From Treponema bryantii (GTDB taxonomy: Bacteria; Spirochaetota; Spirochaetia; Treponematales; Treponemataceae), in the NCBI RefSeq assembly GCF_900113965.1, contig NZ_FORI01000001.1, forward strand, positions 327,477 through 391,476: DNA of 64,000 nucleotides, read 5' to 3'. This document shows, in pieces, positions 33,375 to 41,963 of this stretch; the first letter of the stretch is position 1; each line of letters starts with the position of its first letter. The notes below the pieces were generated by a model. The model had not been told where the DNA came from. It made no database searches and saw nothing but the letters and a program-made list of their open reading frames with translations. The position numbers and the translations under genes are program-made.

Positions 33375-34069
33375 TCTTCAACGTATTTGCCTGTAATCTT
33401 TCTTGCTATGTAAACAAACGGAGTATCAAGCAAACTTGTTGCAATGTAGATTACGTAGCATGAAAGTGTGATGGCACAAAGTTCTTTGAAGCTGTAGATT
33501 CCGAGGAATGCACCAAAGTTGAAAAGAACAATGTTTACAAACTGCGAAATCAATGTAGAAAAGTTGTTACGGAACCAGAGCATTTTTGAGTGGCTTCCTG
33601 TTTTCTTTTCTGTAAGTTTCCACCATGCGTGGTAAAGTGAAACATCAATAAACTCAGAAATTACGTAAGCGATAAGGCTTGAAAGAAGCATACGTGGAGT
33701 GTTAGAGAAAAGACCGCGTACGAATTCGCTTGCCCAGTCTCCTTCTGCAGGAATATAACGTACCCACATAAAGCTCAAAAGGATAAAGCTGAGACTTGTG
33801 AAAGTTCCGGCAAGAACGCCCTTATTTGCTTCTTTCTTTCCATAAATTTCACTGAGGATATCAGTAGCAAGGAAGGTAGCAGCAAAAAGTGTGTTACCCA
33901 ATGTCTGATCCATTCCAAATGCGTGTACAAGAATAGTAACTTCGATGTTTGCAAGAACTGTACAGATACCAATCCAGGCGAAGAGTCCGCCTTTACCAAA
34001 AACCTTAAGGAACAAAAGAGTTCCACCAAAAGACACTAAAAGTGTGATAACGAGAAAAAGTTCATTCAT
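33371..34069 (-). CDS. Queuosine-precursor transporter (YhhQ/VUT family)
   Basis: A 232-residue inner-membrane protein with about six helices. Family features are HAFGMDQTLGNTLFAATFLATDILSEIYGKKEA and, near the end, EFIDVSLYHAWWKLTEKK with LWFRNNFSTLISQFVN. The family imports queuine precursors such as preQ0 or preQ1 for tRNA modification. Queuosine genes are not in the window. It has a leader of about 100 nt with two overlapping hairpins, unlike most genes here, and a GAGG ribosome site. Confidence 0.9.
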   Translation of the reverse strand: MNELFLVITLLVSFGGTLLFLKVFGKGGLFAWIGICTVLANIEVTILVHAFGMDQTLGNTLFAATFLATDILSEIYGKKEANKGVLAGTFTSLSFILLSFMWVRYIPAEGDWASEFVRGLFSNTPRMLLSSLIAYVISEFIDVSLYHAWWKLTEKKTGSHSKMLWFRNNFSTLISQFVNIVLFNFGAFLGIYSFKELCAITLSCYVIYIATSLLDTPFVYIARKITGKYVED

Positions 34070-34109
34070 TTAAATGACCTCAAAAAATAGAATTGACCTG
34101 GTTTTGATT

Positions 34110-34163
34110 TGCAGCGAGCGTTTACGTGTCGCTGCAGGCAGGAAGGACTGCGAACTGCCTGCA
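34110..34163 (-). promoter_or_regulatory. Two overlapping hairpins in the queuosine-transporter leader
   Basis: TGCAGCGA/TCGCTGCA (34110-34117 with 34129-34136) and TGCAGGCAG/CTGCCTGCA (34133-34141 with 34155-34163) are both perfect and share TGCA at 34133-34136, so they compete. A TATAAT box (34175-34180) precedes them on the minus strand. The element could be a riboswitch or attenuator; it does not match the preQ1-I consensus by eye. Confidence 0.55.
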
Positions 34164-34193
34164 GGTTCAAATAAATTATAGTATTTTAAGGAT

Positions 34194-35096
34194 TTATGCA
34201 ACCACCGGGTTTTCTTCTGTATGGCGGTGAGTGTAAATATAATTCACAATCGCCATAGAGATGATGATGATGTAACCTGCAAGGCTCATCCAGTCCGGGA
34301 ACTGCCCAAAGAAAACCAGTCCAAATAATGTAGAGAATAAAATCTGAGAATAATCGTAAATAGAAATTTTACTGGCTGGTGCATGGTAATAAGCCGCAGT
34401 TACTGAGAACTGGCCACCAGCCGCACAAGCGCCTGCACAGCAGAGGAACAAGGTCTGCTGCAGTGTCATAGGATTAAAGCTTGTAATCATGTAAGGCACA
34501 GAAAGCATCATCGAAAAGGCAGAGAAAAAGAGGATGATGATTTTACCGTTGCACTTGAGGTAGCTTAGTTTTCTGATGCTTGCATAAGCAAGGCCTGCTC
34601 CTACTCCACCCATAAAAGCCGCAAGGGTTGGAATCATCTGAGTAAAGTTGAAGGAGGGTTTTACAATCAGGATAGAACCGCAGAAGGCAACAAGAATGCA
34701 GGCAAGAGGTACCGGTTTGATTTTTTCACGAAGAATGATGAAACAAAAAATGATTGTAAAGAAAGGTGCCATTTTATTGAGGATTGCTGCGTCTGCCAGA
34801 AGGATGTGGTCGATTGCGTAAAAGTTTCCAAATACACCAACCGAGCCTGCAAAGGCGCGCAGGAAAAGATAAAGCGGCGCTCCCTTAGGAATGCGAATTG
34901 CTTCACGGCCGTTGTGGCGCACATCTCGGATAGTACCGCCCAGGGCAATTAAAAAGGCAACCGCGTTTCTGAAAAAAGCCTTCTGCACAAAGTGAATATC
35001 CCCCGCCAGCCGCACAAAAACGGCCATGAGCGCAAAGAAAAATGCCGAGCAGATGATAAAAAAGATACCCTTTGTGGTATTTGAACGTGGCTTCAT
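34194..35096 (-). CDS. EamA-family (DMT) transporter
   Basis: A 300-residue inner-membrane transporter with ten helices in two EamA repeats (first half GIFFIICSAFFFALMAVFVR, second half AFMGGVGAGLAYASIRKL). The substrate is not predictable. The frame continues 19 codons upstream, but that part contains the gene's own -35 and -10 boxes and starts inside a 26-bp repeat, so the ATG at 35096 (MKPRSNTTKG) is preferred. The C-terminus (NPVVA) falls on a short match to the GGTGG repeat family. Confidence 0.9.
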   Translation of the reverse strand: MKPRSNTTKGIFFIICSAFFFALMAVFVRLAGDIHFVQKAFFRNAVAFLIALGGTIRDVRHNGREAIRIPKGAPLYLFLRAFAGSVGVFGNFYAIDHILLADAAILNKMAPFFTIIFCFIILREKIKPVPLACILVAFCGSILIVKPSFNFTQMIPTLAAFMGGVGAGLAYASIRKLSYLKCNGKIIILFFSAFSMMLSVPYMITSFNPMTLQQTLFLCCAGACAAGGQFSVTAAYYHAPASKISIYDYSQILFSTLFGLVFFGQFPDWMSLAGYIIIISMAIVNYIYTHRHTEENPVVA

Positions 35097-35103
35097 TTCT
35101 TTA

Positions 35104-35132
35104 ATTATACTGTATTTCTGGTGATTTGTCAT
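35104..35132 (-). promoter_or_regulatory. Promoter of the EamA transporter gene
   Basis: -35 ATGACA (35127-35132), 17-nt spacer, -10 TATAAT (35104-35109), then 7 nt (TAAAGAA) to the ATG. There is no ribosome site, so the mRNA is probably leaderless. Confidence 0.75.
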
Positions 35133-35148
35133 TTTCAAACGAAAAGTT

Positions 35149-35174
35149 GTCATCTTGAACTTGTTTCAGGATCT
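35149..35174. repeat. 26-bp palindromic repeat
   Basis: Core GAACTTGTTTC with arms TCTT/AGGA that have one mismatch. It lies between the divergent EamA transporter and HD-GYP genes, immediately upstream of both promoters. Confidence 0.85.
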
Positions 35175-35187
35175 CTATGACTTTTCC

Positions 35188-35215
35188 TTGACTTTTAGCA
35201 CTTTGGTATTAGACT
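35188..35215 (+). promoter_or_regulatory. Promoter of the HD-GYP gene
   Basis: -35 TTGACT (35188-35193), 16-nt spacer, -10 TAGACT (35210-35215), then 6 nt (TGTCTT) to the ATG at 35222. No ribosome site is present. Confidence 0.6.
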
Positions 35216-35221
35216 TGTCTT

Positions 35222-36148
35222 ATGTTCATTTTAGGGCAGACTTTGATTCTGCTGGGATTTGTTTTACAAATCTGCAACCTGATAATTGATATACGCTTTA
35301 TCCTTACCAAGAGGCATAACGTTACAGAAAACAGAAGAAGCCAGTTTCTGGACTTTCTGATTTTCGAAATGGTTCTGCTTTTTTGTGTAGTTTATCTGAT
35401 TATATTTTTTGTAAAGGTTCAGACAGTCTGGGTGGGAATCCTTTTGTTTGCCGGCGCGGTTTTTGTTACGACCGTGCTACTTTGGATTTTCAACCTAACA
35501 AAAGAAATCAGAAGCTCTGCCTTTTCTATTTCCGAGGCCCTGATTGGAATTGTAGAAGCCCGCGACCCAAACCTTAACGGTCACAGTCTTCACGTTCAGG
35601 AACTTTCATTGCTGATTTACAAAAATCTTCCGGCCGGCTTTAAGCGCAGAATAAATGAAGAAAACCTTAAGTATGCCGCTCTCTTCCACGACGTTGGAAA
35701 GCTCGGTGTTCCAGAGGCAATTCTCAACAAACCGGCTTCTTTGAATCCCGATGAATGGAATGTGATGCGCCGCCACCCGGAAATCTCCGTGCAGATTCTT
35801 CGACCGCTTAAATCTTTTGACCTCATAAAAGAATGGATTATATTCCATCACGAAAGAATCGACGGCTCCGGTTATTACGGCATTCCCGGCGATAAAATAC
35901 CTTTTGCCGCCCGCATCATTTCCGTTGCAGACACTTATTCCGCAATCACTATGGCCCGTTCCTACAAGCCAGGCAAGACCTACGAAGAAGCCATCGAGAT
36001 TCTGCAGCGGGTAGAAGGCAAGCAGCTGGATACCTACCTCGTTTCACTTTTCTGCACTATCCCAAAAGAAGATGTTCTTGCCTGCATGGACCGCGTCAAA
36101 GAAAAAATCAGCAAGCAGTCCTCCGTAGCCGAGATGCTGGAGGTTTAA
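35222..36148 (+). CDS. HD-GYP-type phosphodiesterase with membrane anchor
   Basis: A 308-residue membrane protein. Three hydrophobic segments (about 3-25, 45-65, 70-92) precede an HD-GYP domain from about 105: H121 in NGHSLHV, HDVGK at 156-160, RRHPE, then HHERIDGSGYYG at 209-220. The family hydrolyses the second messenger cyclic di-GMP. The signature proline is replaced (GYY for GYP), so activity or partner binding could differ. The metal-binding His and Asp residues are kept. Divergent from the EamA transporter. Confidence 0.9.
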   Translation: MFILGQTLILLGFVLQICNLIIDIRFILTKRHNVTENRRSQFLDFLIFEMVLLFCVVYLIIFFVKVQTVWVGILLFAGAVFVTTVLLWIFNLTKEIRSSAFSISEALIGIVEARDPNLNGHSLHVQELSLLIYKNLPAGFKRRINEENLKYAALFHDVGKLGVPEAILNKPASLNPDEWNVMRRHPEISVQILRPLKSFDLIKEWIIFHHERIDGSGYYGIPGDKIPFAARIISVADTYSAITMARSYKPGKTYEEAIEILQRVEGKQLDTYLVSLFCTIPKEDVLACMDRVKEKISKQSSVAEMLEV

Positions 36149-36211
36149 TACACATTTTCTATATAATCATACAATTCCACGGGGCGGCGGGGTGCTATAA
36201 TCTGCATTAGT

Positions 36212-37543
36212 ATGAGAGATAATACTGTAAACATGACGGAAGGGAGTCCTGTCCGTTTGCTGCTGGCTTTTTCTTTGCCCATGCTGATTGGTAACATTTT
36301 TCAGCAGCTTTATAATCTTGTTGATTCGGTGATTGTCGGTCAGTTCATTGGAGCTGATGCGCTGGCGGCTATTGGGGCTACCGGTTCAATCACTTTTTTC
36401 TTTTTTGCTCTTTGTAACGGAATTGGCGCGGGTGGCGGAATTGTTACTTCCCACTTTTTTGGCGAGGGTGCCACAGACAAGGTAAAAAACTGTATCGCCA
36501 ACACTGCCTATATCATGCTTGTGATTCCAACGACAATTGGTGCCATTGCATTTTTTACAGCCGGCCCGATTCTCCGTCTTCTGAACACTCCGGAAACTAT
36601 TCTGGCCGACTCAAAGACCTACATGCAGATTATGTGTGTCTGCATCGTTATGATTTCGGTTTACAATTTTGCTTCTTCCATGTTGAGGGCTCTGGGTGAT
36701 TCCAAGACACCTCTTTATTTTTTGATTTTCTCCTGCCTGCTCAATGGCGTTCTCGATGTGATTTTTGTCTACAACCTCAAGCTGGGCGTATGGGGTGCCG
36801 GGGTTGCAACTTTGATTTCTAACATGATTTGTGGTGCGCTCTGTCTTCTTTTTGCCTTTAAGACAAATCCATATTTTAAGATGACTAGGATGGACTGGCG
36901 CGTGAATCCTGTGATTCTTGGACGCTGTGTAAAACTTGGCGTGCCACTTTCTCTTCAGTTCTCTCTGATTGCAATTTCCTGCATGGCTCTTCAGCGTGTG
37001 GTAAACTCTTTTGGACCTGTGGCGGTTGCGGCCTTTACTGCGACAAGCCGCATTGAACAGCTGATTCACCAGCCTTATGGAACTCTGGGTACTGCTCTTT
37101 CAACTTATACCGGCCAGAACTACGGAGCCAAAAAGCATGACCGCATTATTGAAGGCTACCGCAAGAGCATGATTATGATGGCGATTTTTACCATTGTGAT
37201 GATACCTCTGATTCAGATTTTCGGAAGTCCTATTACGGCACTTTTTGTAAAGGAGCCTGAGGTAATTGAGATGGGTGCAAAAGCTCTGAGAATTACCAGC
37301 TGGTTCTATATCTTCCTTGGTGTGATTTACGTTGTGCGCGGTGTGCTCAACGGTATAGGCGACGCGACCTTTGCCTTGATAAACGGCGTGACTGAGGTCG
37401 TGGGCCGCTTTGTAGTTCCGGTGGCCCTCTGTGCGGTTGCGGCAATCGGCGTCTGGGGCTGCTGGTGGTCTGTAGGCATTGTCTGGTTTTTGAGTGCATT
37501 AACTGCATGGTTGCGTTATCTATATATGAAGCGTAAAATATAA
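36212..37543 (+). CDS. MATE family efflux transporter
   Basis: A 443-residue inner-membrane antiporter with twelve helices, in two bundles of six (first half starts SPVRLLLAFSLPMLIGNIFQQLYNLVDSVIVG, second half includes LGVPLSLQFSLIAISCMALQRVVNSFG and PYGTLGTALSTYTGQNYGAKK). The family exports drugs or metabolites using sodium or protons. A TATAAT box (36196-36201) ends 10 nt before the ATG without a ribosome site. The GH127 gene begins 2 nt after its stop, so the two are an operon. Confidence 0.95.
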   Translation: MRDNTVNMTEGSPVRLLLAFSLPMLIGNIFQQLYNLVDSVIVGQFIGADALAAIGATGSITFFFFALCNGIGAGGGIVTSHFFGEGATDKVKNCIANTAYIMLVIPTTIGAIAFFTAGPILRLLNTPETILADSKTYMQIMCVCIVMISVYNFASSMLRALGDSKTPLYFLIFSCLLNGVLDVIFVYNLKLGVWGAGVATLISNMICGALCLLFAFKTNPYFKMTRMDWRVNPVILGRCVKLGVPLSLQFSLIAISCMALQRVVNSFGPVAVAAFTATSRIEQLIHQPYGTLGTALSTYTGQNYGAKKHDRIIEGYRKSMIMMAIFTIVMIPLIQIFGSPITALFVKEPEVIEMGAKALRITSWFYIFLGVIYVVRGVLNGIGDATFALINGVTEVVGRFVVPVALCAVAAIGVWGCWWSVGIVWFLSALTAWLRYLYMKRKI

Positions 37544-37545
37544 TA

Positions 37546-40191
37546 ATGTACATTCTTAAAAAGAGGAGATTTCTGCTTCTGTTTCTTTGCACGGCAATTC
37601 TGTTTATGAGTTGCCGTCAGGAGAAAGAGAAAGAATCAGGAGATTTTAATATGATTTTAGTTAAACGTTTAACCAATCTTCAACCCTTTGGACTTGGAGA
37701 TGTAATTCTTGAAGATGAATTTTTTACACAGGTAACTCAGAAGGATGTAGATTTTCTGAACACCTTTGACGTTGACCGTCTTTTATATAATTTCCGTGCG
37801 ACAGCCGGCTTGAAGAATAAAGCCAGCGGGCCATACAACGGCTGGGAAAATACCAGAATTGGTGGTCACACTCTGGGACATTATCTGGCGGCTGCGGCTC
37901 AGGCAGTAGCAGGCGGCTATGGGGACTGTAAAGGCATAGACGGAGTGACTCTGAGTCAGCGTCTTGCAGCCTTGATTGCAGGGCTTGCAGAGTGCCAGGC
38001 GGCAAGCGGCAACAGGTCGGGCATGAAAGCCGGTTTTATCTTTGGTGCAACTATGGCAGATCCTGCAAAGCCGGAACTTCAGTTTGATAAGCTGGAAGAA
38101 GGAAATCAGGCTGATACCTGGGTGCCATGGTACACAATGCATAAGATTATGAACGGTCTTGTGGAGACGGCAAAACTTGCGGGAGGACAGACTGCAGAGC
38201 AGGCCCTGGAAGTTGCCGAAAAACTTGGCGAATGGATGTACGAGCGAATCTGCGGCTGGTCTAAAGAAACAAGAAAAAGAGTGCTTTCTGTTGAATACGG
38301 CGGAATGAATGACTGTCTTTACGAGCTTTACAAATGCGCAAGGGCAGCCGGCTATGCTCAGGCAGATCATTTTAAGCAGGTGGCTCACACCTTTGATGAA
38401 GAATATCTTTTTAAGGAGATTCTTACGGCGCCGGCAGTTAAGGGAAAGGATGCCAATATTTTGAACAACCGCCATGCAAATACAACAATCCCAAAATTTG
38501 TTGGTGCTGTAAACCGCTGTCTTACTTTGAAGGCAGAAGGCGACAGCGCATCTGAAGCAGAACAGAAGCAATATCTTGAATACTGCAAGGCCTTCTGGAA
38601 TCTTGTTACACAGCATCACACTTATATTACCGGCGGCAACAGCGAGTGCGAGCACTTTGGAAAGGATGATATTCTTGATGCAGAACGCAGCAATACAAAC
38701 TGCGAAACCTGTAATGTACACAATATGCTTAAGCTTACCCGTGCTCTTTTTATGCTGACCGGAGAGCGCAAGTATGCAGACTATTATGAGAATACCTTTA
38801 TCAATTCGATTCTGGCTTCTGTAAACCGCGAAACAGGAATGACAACCTACTTCCAGCCAATGGCTACCGGTTGTTTTAAAACCTACTGTAATTCTGATGT
38901 AAATAAAAACTACTTCTGGTGCTGTACAGGAACCGGTCTTGAAAACTTTACCAAGCTTGGCGACAGTATATTTTTTTATGATGATGAAAGTTCGACCCTG
39001 CTTGTGAACCAGTATTTCAGTTCTACTGTAAACTGGAAAGCAAAGGGAATTAAGCTCAGCCAGAAATCAGATATTCCGATGGGGGAGGCGGTTTCATTCA
39101 CAGTGGAGACAACAGCTGATTCCGCTGCTACTGACTTTACTCTTGCCCTCCGCATCCCAGACTGGACTGCAGCCACACCTTCACTTTTGATAAATGATGC
39201 AGATGCAGACACAAAAGACTTTGCCGAAGAAGACGGCTACCTTTTCATAAAGAGAAACTGGCAGTCTGGCGACACAATCACTTTAAACCTTCCAATGGAA
39301 ATCCGCGCATACACCTTGCCTGATAATCCGAAGGCAGCAGCCTTTAAGTATGGTCCGGTTGTTCTTGCAGCAGAACTCGGTCGCGACGACAAAATGTCCC
39401 TCCGCCAGGTTGGGGTTCAGTGCGATGTTTGTGCAAACAAAATCATCCGTGGTATCTCACTTCCTCTCAACGGAAACTACGGCGGCACAAACGGCCTCAA
39501 GCCAATCGCTCCGGAATATATCCTAATTAAAAATGCCCAGAGCACAGAAGATTTCCTTTCAAACATCAACGAGCATTTTGAGCGTCAGCCTGGCAGCCTT
39601 ACATTTGTTTTGCATGATATTGGATTTGGTGATTCAGGTGATTTGACTTTCTCTCCATATTACCTCATCAATAATCAGCGCTACGGAATCTACTGGCTTT
39701 ATGTTACAGAGCTTCCAAAGCAGACAGAAGCTGATGATGCGGAAAAGGAACTTGCAAAATATACATTTATTGAGGGAATTGGTGTAGGCTACGGAACTCA
39801 GACAGAGGGCAACGAAACAACTGCTCCATACATGCAGGAATCTGGAACCGGTTCTGTGGGCCAGCCTCATGAGCTTACCCGCTATGCAAAGGATGGAGGA
39901 AGCTTCTCTTACGTCTGCAAGGTAAATCCGGATAAAAAGAATTACCTCCAGTGCAACTTCCTCAGAGACGATAACGGAAAACGTATTATCATCAAATCCG
40001 GCGACACACTTATTGCAGATTACATTCTTTCCTGTGATGGTTCAGAAGAAAAGTTCTTTAAGCTTTTTGAGATTCCAGAGTCACTTACAAAAGGAAAAGA
40101 CGGTCTTAGAATAGAGTTTTCTGCCGCAAGATGGTCTGATTCAGCCCGCCTTGCAGCTCCATTAAACACTCTTTTTCTCGGCAGCAATTAA
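37546..40191 (+). CDS. GH127-type beta-L-arabinofuranosidase lipoprotein (DUF1680)
   Basis: An 881-residue exported lipoprotein (lipobox LFMSCRQ). The catalytic (alpha/alpha)6 domain spans about residues 40-520: NCETCN gives acid/base E387 and zinc-binding C389, and FWCCTGTG gives C459 and C460, the nucleophile and zinc ligands of characterised GH127 enzymes. Beta domains follow (GPVVLAAELGR near 605) and an extra C-terminal beta module reaches the end. GH127 removes beta-L-arabinofuranose from plant glycans such as extensin side chains; the exact substrate here is inferred. It sits 2 nt after the MATE gene, and its last 30 bp overlap the convergent YkgJ-type gene. Confidence 0.9.
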   Translation: MYILKKRRFLLLFLCTAILFMSCRQEKEKESGDFNMILVKRLTNLQPFGLGDVILEDEFFTQVTQKDVDFLNTFDVDRLLYNFRATAGLKNKASGPYNGWENTRIGGHTLGHYLAAAAQAVAGGYGDCKGIDGVTLSQRLAALIAGLAECQAASGNRSGMKAGFIFGATMADPAKPELQFDKLEEGNQADTWVPWYTMHKIMNGLVETAKLAGGQTAEQALEVAEKLGEWMYERICGWSKETRKRVLSVEYGGMNDCLYELYKCARAAGYAQADHFKQVAHTFDEEYLFKEILTAPAVKGKDANILNNRHANTTIPKFVGAVNRCLTLKAEGDSASEAEQKQYLEYCKAFWNLVTQHHTYITGGNSECEHFGKDDILDAERSNTNCETCNVHNMLKLTRALFMLTGERKYADYYENTFINSILASVNRETGMTTYFQPMATGCFKTYCNSDVNKNYFWCCTGTGLENFTKLGDSIFFYDDESSTLLVNQYFSSTVNWKAKGIKLSQKSDIPMGEAVSFTVETTADSAATDFTLALRIPDWTAATPSLLINDADADTKDFAEEDGYLFIKRNWQSGDTITLNLPMEIRAYTLPDNPKAAAFKYGPVVLAAELGRDDKMSLRQVGVQCDVCANKIIRGISLPLNGNYGGTNGLKPIAPEYILIKNAQSTEDFLSNINEHFERQPGSLTFVLHDIGFGDSGDLTFSPYYLINNQRYGIYWLYVTELPKQTEADDAEKELAKYTFIEGIGVGYGTQTEGNETTAPYMQESGTGSVGQPHELTRYAKDGGSFSYVCKVNPDKKNYLQCNFLRDDNGKRIIIKSGDTLIADYILSCDGSEEKFFKLFEIPESLTKGKDGLRIEFSAARWSDSARLAAPLNTLFLGSN

Positions 40192-40641
40192 GGCTTCTAC
40201 CTCTTCACGATGGAGGGGAACGTTGTCCAGATAGGCTTTTTTGTTGGCTTCAATCTCTTCGTAGGGCCACACGCGGCCCTTGTTCATGCCGGGGCATTCT
40301 GCGGCGCACTCGTTCCAGGTTTTCTCATCAGCAATCATCCAGGACCAGAAAGGGTAGGTTGAACACTGAATCGGGCGGGCTTCGTAAGCAGAGCAGCCAT
40401 TATCCCAAAGAATGCAATCGTAATTCTTTTTTTCGAGAAGAGCCAGCACCTGAGTTCCGTAATAGTAGTCGGCCCAGCGGCAGTATTTTGCAACAAAATC
40501 AGCAACACTCATTTTGAAGTGTTCACAGAGTGTCATTAAATCTCTTTTAGAAAGATATACGAATCCCGGTGAATGTCCGCAGCAGTAAGAACAGCGCTGG
40601 CATTCAAAGTGGAGTCCGTTTTTGTAAAAGCATTCTTCCAT
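40162..40641 (-). CDS. YkgJ-family cysteine-cluster protein
   Basis: A 159-residue cytoplasmic protein of the YkgJ/CxxCxxxCC group, thought to bind zinc or an iron-sulfur cluster. The pattern is FECQRCSYCCG near 14-24, later CILWDNGCSAYEARPIQCSTYPF around 75-97 and CAAECPGM. The function of the family is unknown. Its stop lies 30 bp inside the GH127 gene on the other strand, and it starts 16 nt downstream of the lipid kinase stop, so it is probably co-transcribed with that kinase. Confidence 0.85.
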   Translation of the reverse strand: MEECFYKNGLHFECQRCSYCCGHSPGFVYLSKRDLMTLCEHFKMSVADFVAKYCRWADYYYGTQVLALLEKKNYDCILWDNGCSAYEARPIQCSTYPFWSWMIADEKTWNECAAECPGMNKGRVWPYEEIEANKKAYLDNVPLHREEVEALIAAEKKSV

Positions 40642-40656
40642 GACGCGCTTAGATTA

Positions 40657-41823
40657 TCACAAACTTACCGGTTTGAGAACCCGCAGACATGGCTCGGTAA
40701 GCTCAATAATCAGAGGGAAGTGGGCCGGCGTAAGCATAACTGTTTCGCCATCGCACTGCATCAAAATTGATTTGTCATAAGAAAGCCGAACCTTAGCAGC
40801 AGAATGCAGAGAGGCAATAGGAGTGCCCTTGAAAGAACCATCAACAAAGCGGTGGTTTTCTTTTATCAGATTCCAGAGGGAAATTTTTGGCGCAACGCAA
40901 AGGTTATTTTCATCCGGTAAAACCTTATGGCCGCCGTAAACCCTATAGCCGGAAGCACCAAAAGCCATAAGGGTGATTGGAGCAGAAATCTCGCCGGTTT
41001 TGTCTCCGCCTTCAGAAAACATTTCTATTTTTGCTGTACCAAGAGGAAAGTGCTTGTCGTAAACCAGACCGCTTAAAGGAACACAAAGATGATAGAAATT
41101 ACCCGGAAGCGTTTTCTTTACGGTGTTAGTCATATAAACAACGTAAGCATCAAGACCAAGGCTTGCAATATTAAAGGCATACCATGGCGCTCTGAATTCC
41201 GGGTCACCATATTTGGCAGGATCTTTTTTGCCGGCAGAGGCAGCAATTGCTTCATCATCAACATCCTTCTCCGGATAGATTCTTACAGCGCGGTCGTTGG
41301 CAAAAACAAGGCCACCCTTCAAAAGCTCAATAGTCTCTTCGATTTTATGACCATCAGTTCCATCATTACCAGTTCCAAGAGGGAGACGAAGAATTGTAAT
41401 ATGATTTGTGATTGCATCGTGATGCTTAGGTCCCTGCATGGCTTCCTTGAAAAGCGTGGTTTGAACTTCGAGAGAAGTACCGTCTCCGCCTGCAGTTACA
41501 ATAAGATTTTCGCAATCCGGGGCATCACTTGCAATTAACTGGGAAACAACAGATTTTGTTAAATCCTTGGCGTGGCCTGCATATTCAGTGGAAAAAATCT
41601 TATAGGAAATAGATTCAACGCATTGCGGTAGTTCTGAAATATCAGAAATAACAGATGAAAAATATCTTTTTAGATGTTCGGCCTTAGCTGGTTTTGTAAA
41701 ACAGCCAGCCGTTTTATTTGCTATAAAGTATAGATAAACTCTCTTTCTGCTCCATAATTTATTACGAGCAATCAGGGCACTTATACATTCAGCAATATCC
41801 TGTGGTGTCAGAATTAAGTCCAT
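40657..41823 (-). CDS. Diacylglycerol kinase-family lipid kinase
   Basis: A 388-residue protein of the DAGK/LCB5 lipid-kinase family. The N-terminal half holds the nucleotide site: NLIVTAGGDGTSLEVQ and LRLPLGTGNDGTDG; the C-terminal beta domain follows (ITLMAFGASGYRVYGGHKVLP and QCDGE near the end). The family phosphorylates diacylglycerol or sphingoid lipids. It has a near-consensus promoter ending 5 nt before the ATG. Confidence 0.85.
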   Translation of the reverse strand: MDLILTPQDIAECISALIARNKLWSRKRVYLYFIANKTAGCFTKPAKAEHLKRYFSSVISDISELPQCVESISYKIFSTEYAGHAKDLTKSVVSQLIASDAPDCENLIVTAGGDGTSLEVQTTLFKEAMQGPKHHDAITNHITILRLPLGTGNDGTDGHKIEETIELLKGGLVFANDRAVRIYPEKDVDDEAIAASAGKKDPAKYGDPEFRAPWYAFNIASLGLDAYVVYMTNTVKKTLPGNFYHLCVPLSGLVYDKHFPLGTAKIEMFSEGGDKTGEISAPITLMAFGASGYRVYGGHKVLPDENNLCVAPKISLWNLIKENHRFVDGSFKGTPIASLHSAAKVRLSYDKSILMQCDGETVMLTPAHFPLIIELTEPCLRVLKPVSL

Positions 41824-41828
41824 ATTTA

Positions 41829-41858
41829 ACTATAAGTCTGCTTATCTGTTTTAGTCAA
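41829..41858 (-). promoter_or_regulatory. Promoter of the lipid kinase gene
   Basis: -35 TTGACT (41853-41858), 18-nt spacer, -10 TATAGT (41829-41834), then 5 nt to the ATG at 41823, with no ribosome site. Confidence 0.6.
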
Positions 41859-41922
41859 ATAAAAAAAGTTGAATAAAAATGTTTAATAAATGTATACAAG
41901 TGATATAATTACTAATAATGTT

Positions 41923-41950
41923 TTGCATTTTATAAATATTAAGTTATAAT
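41923..41950 (+). promoter_or_regulatory. Promoter of the HATPase-HDOD gene
   Basis: -35 TTGCAT (41923-41928), 16-nt spacer, -10 TATAAT (41945-41950), then 13 nt to the ATG at 41964. The leader would be about 6 nt with no ribosome site. Confidence 0.6.
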
Positions 41951-41963
41951 AGTAAAAAGTAGA

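Noticed and set aside
34194-34210. GGTGG-family repeat at the 3' end of the EamA gene
   Set aside because: Only about 12 nt (ACCCGGTGGTTG) match, too short to call a copy.
35097-35153. Upstream start for the EamA transporter
   Set aside because: The extra codons overlap its own promoter and the start falls in a 26-bp repeat.
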